From Defluviicoccus sp. bin129 (lineage in GTDB: Bacteria; Pseudomonadota; Alphaproteobacteria; MPNO01), in assembly GCA_002239065.1 (NCBI GenBank), contig MPNO01000032.1, forward strand, positions 1 to 50,378: a stretch of DNA of 50,378 nt, read 5' to 3'. The notes beneath the pieces were generated by a model that saw only the letters and a list, made by a program, of their open reading frames with translations, did no database searches and was not told the origin of the DNA. The position numbers were made by a program, and so were the translations under genes. Below, in pieces: positions 17,268 through 23,779 of this stretch (positions are counted from its first letter, which is position 1; each line of letters begins with the position of its first letter).

Positions 17268-17509
17268 TGCAGACCATTTTCGTGATGGTCAAGTGCGAGC
17301 TCGGCCAGGCTTACGGGGTCGCGGCGGAGGCGATCGAAAAGATCGAGCAGGCCTCGGAAGTCCATTCGATCTCGGGCCAGTTCGATCTCCTGATGAAATT
17401 CTATCTCGCCGACGACCAGGACATCGGCCACTTCGTCACCGAGCAGGTCCAGCTCCTGCCCGGGGTCAAGGACACGTTCACGCTGATCACCTTCAAGGCG
17501 TTCAGCTAG
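17267..17509 (+). CDS. Stand-alone Lrp/AsnC ligand-binding domain protein
   Basis: An 80-residue RAM-type domain (MQTIFVMVKCELGQAY...) with the VHSISGQFDLLMKFYLAD and VQLLPGVKDTFTLITFKAFS strands typical of the effector-binding half of Lrp/AsnC regulators. The DNA-binding helix-turn-helix is absent. Such stand-alone modules form oligomers and bind amino acids; some modulate full-length Lrp proteins. It starts at the TGATG overlap with the helicase gene, so the two are translationally coupled. A functional link to RNA metabolism is unproven. Confidence 0.9.
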   Translation: MQTIFVMVKCELGQAYGVAAEAIEKIEQASEVHSISGQFDLLMKFYLADDQDIGHFVTEQVQLLPGVKDTFTLITFKAFS

Positions 17510-17603
17510 CCGCCGTTCCGACCGGGGGCGGAGGCCGCCCGCGCGTGCCCGGCTGGCCCATGCCGGCAAATATTTCTGCTAAACACGCAAAAGTATGTTG
17601 CAA

Positions 17604-17620
17604 TTCTACTCCAGGTAGAA
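17604..17620. other. Short perfect inverted repeat in an AT-richer gap
   Basis: The stem ttctac/gtagaa with loop tccag lies in the AT-richer segment 17567-17632, after the Lrp-like gene. No T-run follows on the plus strand. It may be a regulator site or a weak terminator. Confidence 0.3.
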
Positions 17621-17677
17621 GATAGTCCTCCTGCCGTGCCGACGCCGGCGAACTTCATCGGGGGAGGCATGCAGCCA

Positions 17678-17866
17678 ATGCGTCAATCTCTTCTGTCGCC
17701 GCCAAGGGGCAACCGCCCCGGCTTCCAGCAGCTTGTCGTCGTCGCCGCTCTGATCGCGGCGATCACGCTGCTCTCCGACATAGCCTTCGCCCCCTGGCAG
17801 TACGATCGCCATAACGCGCAGGCCTCCTCCCTCCCCATGGTTCCCCGGGTCGCCATCATGCGCTAG
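17678..17866 (+). CDS. Small single-pass membrane protein, hypothetical
   Basis: A product of about 62 residues (MRQSLLSPPRGN...) with one hydrophobic segment QLVVVAALIAAITLLSDIAF. The start is uncertain: gggggagg (17660-17667) is well placed for the ATG at 17678; the ATG at 17669 is too close to it, and a GTG at 17636 would lengthen the product to 76 residues. It ends 10 nt before the convergent FAH-family gene. No family is recognised. The ribosome binding site and membrane helix favour a real gene, but this is not certain. Confidence 0.5.
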   Translation: MRQSLLSPPRGNRPGFQQLVVVAALIAAITLLSDIAFAPWQYDRHNAQASSLPMVPRVAIMR

Positions 17867-17876
17867 GCGGCGCGGC

Positions 17877-18875
17877 TCAACCGCTATCCGCGACCAGGCG
17901 GTTGGTCATCCTGCCGAGGCCCTCGACCTCGGTCTCCATCACGTCGCCGACCTGGAGGAAGGTGCCGGTTCCCATGCCGACGCCGCCGCAGGTGCCGCAG
18001 ACGAAGATGTCGCCGACCTCGACTTCGGCGATGCCGGAGGCGAACTCGATCTGTTCCTCCGGCGTGTAGATGAATTGCGAGGTGTTGCCGTCCTGCTTGA
18101 TCTCGCCGTTCACCGCCAGGCGGAGGAACAGGTTCATGTGGTCGGCGACGAAGGCGCTCGGCACCAGCACCGGCCCCATGGGCGCGAAATCGTTGTGGCT
18201 CTTGCCGCCGAACCAGTCCGATTTCAGCGCCGGGCGGTCGGGGCGCATGTTGAGGTCGCGGCACGAGACGTCGTTGGTGGTCATCCACCCGGCGACGTGG
18301 TCGAGCGCCGATTCCGCGCCGATCCGCCTGCCCCGCTTCCAGACCGCGCAGGCGATCTCGGCCTCCCAGTCGATCTTCTCCATGCCGCGCGGGATCGCGA
18401 TGTCGTCATGGGCGCCGGCCAGCGCGCCGGACGCCTTGAGGAACAGATAGGGCATCGTGGTCGACCGGTCGCCGCCCCAGCGCGGCCCGCCCTCGGGCGT
18501 GTTGCCGGCCCGGATCATCTCGTCGACATGTTCCTGAAAGTTCTGCGCCGCGTTCAGGATCTTGCCGGGGCGGAGGACCGGCGGCAGCACGCGGAGGCTG
18601 TCGACGGCGCCCGAGACGGAAGCGAAGCGTTCGCCCCCCTCCTCCTCGATGAAGGCGACGATTTCCTGCAGCACCGGGAAGTTGTGGTCCCAGCCCTCCA
18701 GCATGTCCTGGATGCCGCCGGTCGCGGTCAGCGGCCCCGCCTGCCCGCGCGCGCTGTCGCGATAGGCGGGGTAGACGCCGGCGATGGAGAACGCCGTCTC
18801 GCCGAGCACGATCGCCGCGAACGGCCCCGCCGGTCCGCCGGCAAAGGTGGCGAGTGAAAACGGGGTGCCGTTCAT
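17877..18875 (-). CDS. Fumarylacetoacetate hydrolase-family protein
   Basis: A 332-residue FAH-superfamily enzyme. The C-terminal catalytic fold carries KIDWEAEIACAVWKRGR, with the paired acidic metal ligands, then TTNDVSCRDL and the closing GTGTFLQVGDVMETEVEGLG. These enzymes hydrolyse or decarboxylate acylpyruvates and related ring-cleavage products using Mg2+. The ATG at 18875 has AGGAG 7 nt upstream; the frame is open far beyond it but through the divergent reductase gene. It is divergent from the reductase-diiron-Rieske operon with a 75-nt shared promoter region, so it probably acts in the same catabolic pathway (inference). Confidence 0.88.
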   Translation of the reverse strand: MNGTPFSLATFAGGPAGPFAAIVLGETAFSIAGVYPAYRDSARGQAGPLTATGGIQDMLEGWDHNFPVLQEIVAFIEEEGGERFASVSGAVDSLRVLPPVLRPGKILNAAQNFQEHVDEMIRAGNTPEGGPRWGGDRSTTMPYLFLKASGALAGAHDDIAIPRGMEKIDWEAEIACAVWKRGRRIGAESALDHVAGWMTTNDVSCRDLNMRPDRPALKSDWFGGKSHNDFAPMGPVLVPSAFVADHMNLFLRLAVNGEIKQDGNTSQFIYTPEEQIEFASGIAEVEVGDIFVCGTCGGVGMGTGTFLQVGDVMETEVEGLGRMTNRLVADSG

Positions 18876-18950
18876 GTCTGTTCTCCTGTCAGCGTTCCAT
18901 CTTCCGGCCGGTCGGTGGACATTGCCGCCGCCGGGCTCGATAAAGGAGGA

Positions 18951-19988
18951 ATGACCTATCGCGTCAGTCTGAACAAGCCCGGCGGGGCGGCCTGGACGGC
19001 GTTCGAGGTACCGACCGGCCGCACGATCCTGGAAACCGCGCTGGACCGGGGCATCGACTACCCGCATGGCTGCCGGTCGGGCAATTGCGGCGGCTGCAAG
19101 TCGCATCTGGTCGCGGGCGAGGTCGAGATGTCCCCCTGCTCGCCCTACGCCCTGGACGATGAGGAGCGCGGCCGCGGGCTGATCCTCGCCTGCCGCGCGG
19201 TGCCCTGGTCGGATTGCACCGTCGAGCCGGTCGCGCCGGACGACGAAGCGATCCATGCGAGCCGCCGCCTCGCCTGCCGGGTCGCCGCGATCGGCCGCGC
19301 GACCCACGACATCCGGATTCTCGCGCTCGACATCGAGAGCGGCGGGCCGTTCGACTTCACCGCCGGGCAATACGCCGCGCTCGCCTTCGAAGGTCTGCCG
19401 CCGCGCGATTTCTCGATGGCGTCGCAACCCGGCGCGGAGCGGCTCGAATTCCACATCCGCCTGGTCGCCGATGGCGGGGTTACCCGGCACGTCCTGAACA
19501 CGCTCCGGATCGGCGATCCGGTCGCGGTCTCGGGCCCGATGGGCACCGCGCATTACCGCAAGCACCACCGCGGGCCGATATTGCTGGCCGCCGGCGGGTC
19601 CGGGCTCGCCCCGATCAAGTCGATCGCAGACAGCGCACTCGCCGGCGGCGCCCGGCAGGAAATGTTCCTCTATTTCGGCGCCCGGGCGGAGCGCGACGTC
19701 TATCTGGAGGCCCACTTCCGGGCGCTCGCGGCGCGGCACCCCAACCTGCGCGTGGTCACCGTCCTGTCGGAGCCCGACGGGCCGACCGAACGGCGCACCG
19801 GCTGGCTCGCCGACGCGCTGGCGGCGGATTTTCGCGATCTCGACGGGTTCAAGGCCTATCTCGCCGGCCCGCCGGCGATGGTCGAGACCTGCACCGAGCG
19901 CCTGCTCGCCCTCGGCCTCGCCCGCCGGGACTGCCATGCCGATGCGTTCTATACTGAGGCCGAGAAGCCGGGCCGGGGGGCGGCATGA
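18951..19988 (+). CDS. Ferredoxin-type 2Fe-2S/FAD/NAD(P)H oxygenase reductase
   Basis: A 345-residue electron-transfer subunit. The plant-type 2Fe-2S domain (about 1-95) has Cys41, Cys46, Cys49 and Cys81 in CRSGNCGGCK and ILACRAV. An FNR-like FAD domain (about 105-205) follows with RDFSMAS, then an NAD(P) domain with LLAAGGSGLAPIKSI. This order is typical of reductases of Rieske and multicomponent diiron oxygenases. AAGGAGG ends 1 nt before the ATG at 18951, which is unusually close; an in-frame GTG at 18915 is the alternative start. Its stop overlaps the ATG of the diiron gene, so it most likely supplies electrons to it and to the Rieske oxygenase. Confidence 0.9.
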   Translation: MTYRVSLNKPGGAAWTAFEVPTGRTILETALDRGIDYPHGCRSGNCGGCKSHLVAGEVEMSPCSPYALDDEERGRGLILACRAVPWSDCTVEPVAPDDEAIHASRRLACRVAAIGRATHDIRILALDIESGGPFDFTAGQYAALAFEGLPPRDFSMASQPGAERLEFHIRLVADGGVTRHVLNTLRIGDPVAVSGPMGTAHYRKHHRGPILLAAGGSGLAPIKSIADSALAGGARQEMFLYFGARAERDVYLEAHFRALAARHPNLRVVTVLSEPDGPTERRTGWLADALAADFRDLDGFKAYLAGPPAMVETCTERLLALGLARRDCHADAFYTEAEKPGRGAA

Positions 19989-20719
19989 ACGATTTTCCGC
20001 AGATCGAGAGCGTCGAAGCCTTTCGCGGCGCGCCCGAGGAGTATCGCGAGTGCTGCCGCAAGATCGTCGTCAGCCACGCGATCAACGAGCTCCATGGCTC
20101 CAGGGTCTATGACGAACCGGCGATCGTGCTCGCGCCGACGCCTTACGCCAAGTGGCTGACCTGCCGGATCGTGATGGAGGAGTACGGCCACCATTACCGC
20201 TTTTTCGAGCTCGGCCGCGAGATGGGCATCCCCGAGGAGCGCATGCTGCCCGAGACGACCGAGAAGAGCCCGCTCTCGGTGATGAGCTTCGACCTGCAGA
20301 CCTGGGAGGAGTTCTGCGTCATCAAGATGCTGGGCGATCTCGCGGAAATCCTCCAGGTCGAGGATCTCGTGCAGTGTTCTTTCCATCCGGTACGGAGGCT
20401 TGCCAGGATGACGATGCCGGAAGAGCATTTCCATGCCGAGTTCGGCCAGAATTTCTGCACCGACATCTGCCAGACCGACGAGGGGAAGACGCTGATCCAG
20501 ACCCATGTCGACCGGATCTTCCCCCTGTTCCCGCCCTTCTTCGGACGCACGGGCTCGCGCAACAACGCGCTCTACCGCAGATGGGGCATCAAGAAGCGGA
20601 CCAACGAGGCGATGCGCGAGGACTATGTCGGCCGGGCGCGCGCGGTCGTCGAAGGAAAGCTGGGACTCGCCCTGCCCGCCTTCGACTCCGACGACCCGGC
20701 CTTCGCCGCGATCCATTGA
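19985..20719 (+). CDS. PaaA/BoxB-like ferritin-fold diiron protein
   Basis: A 244-residue protein with two ferritin-type metal motifs: E66-x2-H69 in MEEYGHHYRF and E147-x2-H150 in PEEHFHAEF, each preceded by a further acidic helix (NELHGSRVYDE near 35-44; GDLAEILQVED near 117-127). The pattern resembles PaaA/PaaC of the phenylacetyl-CoA epoxidase and BoxB of the benzoyl-CoA epoxidase. It is shorter than PaaA (about 310) and BoxB (about 470), and no PaaB, PaaC or PaaD gene is nearby. It is embedded between a reductase and a Rieske oxygenase with overlapping stops and starts. It probably activates O2 on an aromatic or CoA-linked substrate (inference). Confidence 0.8.
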   Translation: MNDFPQIESVEAFRGAPEEYRECCRKIVVSHAINELHGSRVYDEPAIVLAPTPYAKWLTCRIVMEEYGHHYRFFELGREMGIPEERMLPETTEKSPLSVMSFDLQTWEEFCVIKMLGDLAEILQVEDLVQCSFHPVRRLARMTMPEEHFHAEFGQNFCTDICQTDEGKTLIQTHVDRIFPLFPPFFGRTGSRNNALYRRWGIKKRTNEAMREDYVGRARAVVEGKLGLALPAFDSDDPAFAAIH

Positions 20720-21882
20720 CCGGGCTGTTCGACCCGGCGCGCTACGCGAAAGTGCGCCTGCCCCTGCTCGAAGCCGGGACGCTGCCGCCCGACTGCTACA
20801 CCGATCCGGCCTTCTTCGCGCGCGAGCGCGAGCGCATCTTCCGGACCCACTGGAACCTCGCCTGCCGCGCGCGCGACCTCCCCGGGCCGGGGGACTATTG
20901 CACGGTCGATCTGGCGGGGATGCCGGCGATCGTGCTGCGCGGCTCGGACGGCGTGCTCCGCGCCTTCGCCAATACCTGCCGGCATCGCGGCTCGCGGCTG
21001 GTCTCGGGAAGCGGCAGCGCGAAGGCGATCTCCTGCCCCTATCACGGCTGGAGCTATGCGCTCGACGGCAAGCTGATCGCGGCGGCCGGGATGGAGCGGG
21101 CGGAAAATTTCGACCCCGCCGGGTTCGGGCTGGTTCCGCTCCGCTTGGCCGAATGGGCCGGATTCGTCTTTCTCAACTTCGCCGAAGACGGGGCGGGGCT
21201 TGACGATCATCTCGGCAATCTTCCGGAATACCTCCGCTCGCACCGGGCCGAGGACATGGTCTGCGTCCACCGGAGGGTCTACGACGTGGCCTGCAACTGG
21301 AAGCTCTGCCTGGAGAACCAGCGCGAGAGCTACCACGTCGCCGTCGTCCATCGCGGCACGCTGGCCGACCAGCTGCCGGAACAGCTCGCGGCATCCGGGC
21401 ACTGGTCGGGGTCCTGGTTCGGGCACCGGGGCTCGATCGCCGCCCGGCTCGGCGCGGCGGAGACCCTGCCGCCGATCCCCGCGCTCGCAGGCCGCGCGGC
21501 GGAAGGCAGCTATTTCATCGGCCTCTACCCGGCCTCGTTCCTGGTCTTCACGGTCGATTGCATGTGGTGGATGTCGTTCCGCCCGCTCGCCGCCGACCGC
21601 ACGCAGGTGTCGACCGGGCTGTGCTTCCCGGAGACGGTGACGCGGCGGGCGGATTTCGCGGCGATCGTCGGGGACTACATCGCGCGGACCGACACCTCGC
21701 ACCCCGAGGACAACCGCGCGACCGAGATGCAGCAGCAGGGCCTCGCCTCGCCGCATGCGCGGCCCGGCCGGTTCAGCCACCGCGAGGCCGGGGTCCACGC
21801 GGTCGACAACTGGGTCCTCGACCGGGTGCTCGATACCGCTCAGCGCGACGACAGGATCACCGACAGCATGTTGCCCGCGTAA
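20716..21882 (+). CDS. Rieske non-heme iron oxygenase, alpha subunit
   Basis: A protein of about 388 residues. The Rieske 2Fe-2S motif is C88-x-H90 (NTCRHRG) and C107-x2-H110 (SCPYHGWSY). The catalytic domain has CNWKLCLENQRESYHVAVVH, which supplies the two His of the mononuclear iron, with a later Asp in HPEDNRATEM as candidate third ligand. No beta subunit is adjacent, so it may be an alpha-only enzyme. The TTG at 20716 overlaps the previous stop (TTGA) and fits the tight operon; a GTG at 20752 is the alternative. The 3' end overlaps the convergent hydratase-like gene by 43 nt. Confidence 0.88.
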   Translation: MTGLFDPARYAKVRLPLLEAGTLPPDCYTDPAFFARERERIFRTHWNLACRARDLPGPGDYCTVDLAGMPAIVLRGSDGVLRAFANTCRHRGSRLVSGSGSAKAISCPYHGWSYALDGKLIAAAGMERAENFDPAGFGLVPLRLAEWAGFVFLNFAEDGAGLDDHLGNLPEYLRSHRAEDMVCVHRRVYDVACNWKLCLENQRESYHVAVVHRGTLADQLPEQLAASGHWSGSWFGHRGSIAARLGAAETLPPIPALAGRAAEGSYFIGLYPASFLVFTVDCMWWMSFRPLAADRTQVSTGLCFPETVTRRADFAAIVGDYIARTDTSHPEDNRATEMQQQGLASPHARPGRFSHREAGVHAVDNWVLDRVLDTAQRDDRITDSMLPA

Positions 21883-22562
21883 TCGGCCGCCTTGTCGGTC
21901 TCCATCAGCCGCGCATTGGCGAGGAAGCGCTTGCAGGTGATCAGCGCATCGCGCCGCCTGGCCGCGAGCGTCGCAACCAGTGCCTCGGTCTCCGCCTCGA
22001 GCGACGCGGCCGGAACGACGTGGCTGACGAAGCCGAGGGTCCGCGCGGTCGCCGCATCGACGCTCTCGGTGGAGTAGACCAGCCAGGCGATCGCCTTCGG
22101 CATGGTGCGGTCGATATGGGCGCACATCGCAAGCGTCGGCGGCAGGTCGTGGGTCATCTCGGGCAGGCTGAACCGCGCATCGTCGGCGGCGATGGTGAGG
22201 TCGCACACCGCCGCCGTCGCGCAGCCGAACCCGGCGGCCCGGCCCTGCACCGAGGCGACGACGGGGATCTCGGCGCCGCGCGCCGCGGCGTAGAGGCCGA
22301 GGATCGGGCCGGTCAGGGATTCGCGCATCTCCAGCGCGGTGCGGCTGGCCCCGCCGGCGCCGGGCTCGCGCCCGAGACAGAAATCCGCGCCCGCCCCGGT
22401 CAGCAGGACGGCCTTCAGCGCCGGGTCCGACCCCGCCTCGTTCAGCAGCCGGGTGAGCTCCGCGATCATCCCGGCGGACATCATGTTGCCGGCCTCCGGC
22501 CGGTCGATCCGCACGCGGGCGATCTCGCCGTCCCGTCGCAGGGTGATTGTCTCGCCGGTCAT
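21840..22562 (-). CDS. Enoyl-CoA hydratase/isomerase-family protein, altered active site
   Basis: A 240-residue crotonase-fold protein. The oxyanion-hole segments are recognisable (LTGAGADFCLGREPG and SVQGRAAGFGCATAAVCDLTIAADDARFSLPE). In classical hydratases one catalytic Glu sits in a GGGCELA context; here the aligned stretch reads GFGCATAA, with no Glu. The second Glu, in SLPE, is kept. It may therefore be an isomerase, hydrolase, decarboxylase or ring-opening member of the superfamily instead of a hydratase. It is the last gene of the seven-gene minus operon, its ATG overlapping the CoA-transferase stop, and it overlaps the Rieske gene tail to tail. Confidence 0.85.
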   Translation of the reverse strand: MTGETITLRRDGEIARVRIDRPEAGNMMSAGMIAELTRLLNEAGSDPALKAVLLTGAGADFCLGREPGAGGASRTALEMRESLTGPILGLYAAARGAEIPVVASVQGRAAGFGCATAAVCDLTIAADDARFSLPEMTHDLPPTLAMCAHIDRTMPKAIAWLVYSTESVDAATARTLGFVSHVVPAASLEAETEALVATLAARRRDALITCKRFLANARLMETDKAADYAGNMLSVILSSR

Positions 22563-23779
22563 GTCGGTTTCTCCTCCGGTTCGCTGACGATGCCCGCGGC
22601 CAGCGCCGCGTCGATCTCCGCCTCGCCCAGCCCGAGCACCCCGGCGAGCACCGCCCGCGTGTCCTCGCCGAGCAGCGGCGGGAAGGCGGCTTCGGGCGGC
22701 GCGCCGTCGGCGAACTTGATCGGATTGCCGGCGACCCGCACCCGGCGGCCATCTTGCGCGGCGAGATCGAGCACCATGTCGCGCTGCCCGATCTGGGGGT
22801 TCGACAGCGCCGCCCCCAGCGTGTTGACCCGGCCGACCGGTATGCCGGCCTCCAGCAGCAGCGGCACCCAGGCATCGGCGTCCCTCTCGCGGAACGCCGC
22901 CTCGAGCAGCGGCCACAGCTCGAACCGGTTGGCGTAGCGGTCGTCATTGGTGGCGAAACGCGGATCGTCGACCAGCCCGTCCAGGCCGAGCACGCCGCAG
23001 AGCGCCCGCCACATGCGCTCGGTGTTGGCGGTGATCACCAGCTCGGTATCGTTGCCGGCGTCGAAGGAGCGGTAGGTCGGGATCGAGGCATGGCCGCGCC
23101 CCTGGCGGCCCGGCTCGACGCCGGACTGGAGGAAATAGGCCGCCTGGTAGCACAGCATGGCCACCTGGCAGTCGAGCATGGCGATGTCGACCAGCCTGCC
23201 CTTGCCGGTGCGCCGCCTCTCCTCCAGCGCGGCGAGCACGCCGATGGTCCCGTACATGCCGGCGCAGAGGTCGCCGATGGGGATGCCCGCCCGGACCGCG
23301 GGCTCGCCGGGCTCGCCGGTCATGCTCATCCCGCCCGACAGCGCCTGGACGATCATGTCATAGGCCGGGCGGTCGCGGTCCGGCCCGTCCTGGCCGAAAC
23401 CGCTGATCGAGCACCAGATCAGCCCCGCGTGGTCGGCCGCGAGCTCCTCGTAGACCAGCCCCAGCCGGTCGAGCACGCCGGGGCGGAAATTCTCCATCAC
23501 AATGTCGCAGGCGCCGGCCAGCCGCTTGACCAGGGCCAGCCCGTCGGCCGACTTCATGTCGGCGACCACGCTCTTCTTGTTGCGGTTGACGCTGAGATAG
23601 TAGGCGCTGTCGGGGCCGACGAAATGCGGCGGCAGGCTGCGCGACCAGTCGCCGGAGGGCGCTTCGAGCTTGATGACCTCGGCGCCGAGATCGCCGAGGA
23701 TCTGGGTCGCGAAGGGGCCCGCGAGGAACTGCGTCAGGTCGAGGACCCGGATGCCGGCGAGGGGGCGCGGCCCGCTCAC
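22559..23779 (-). CDS. Class III (CaiB/BaiF) CoA-transferase
   Basis: A 406-residue formyl-CoA-transferase-type protein. It opens with PLAGIRVLDLTQFLAGPFATQ and continues with LGDLGAEVIKLEAPSGDW and CDIVMENFRPGVLDRLGL. The GIPIGDLCAGMYGTIGVLAAL segment contains the Asp expected to form the acyl-anhydride. These enzymes move CoA from an acyl-CoA donor to a carboxylic acid, activating or exchanging substrates. The ATG overlaps the stop of the molybdenum hydroxylase large subunit. Substrate is unknown; the position suggests activation of the acid degraded by this cluster. Confidence 0.92.
   Translation of the reverse strand: MSGPRPLAGIRVLDLTQFLAGPFATQILGDLGAEVIKLEAPSGDWSRSLPPHFVGPDSAYYLSVNRNKKSVVADMKSADGLALVKRLAGACDIVMENFRPGVLDRLGLVYEELAADHAGLIWCSISGFGQDGPDRDRPAYDMIVQALSGGMSMTGEPGEPAVRAGIPIGDLCAGMYGTIGVLAALEERRRTGKGRLVDIAMLDCQVAMLCYQAAYFLQSGVEPGRQGRGHASIPTYRSFDAGNDTELVITANTERMWRALCGVLGLDGLVDDPRFATNDDRYANRFELWPLLEAAFRERDADAWVPLLLEAGIPVGRVNTLGAALSNPQIGQRDMVLDLAAQDGRRVRVAGNPIKFADGAPPEAAFPPLLGEDTRAVLAGVLGLGEAEIDAALAAGIVSEPEEKPT

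Noticed and set aside
19985..20719. Genuine phenylacetyl-CoA epoxidase (paaA)
   Set aside because: The protein is too short and paaB, paaC, paaD and paaG/Z/H/K are all missing nearby.
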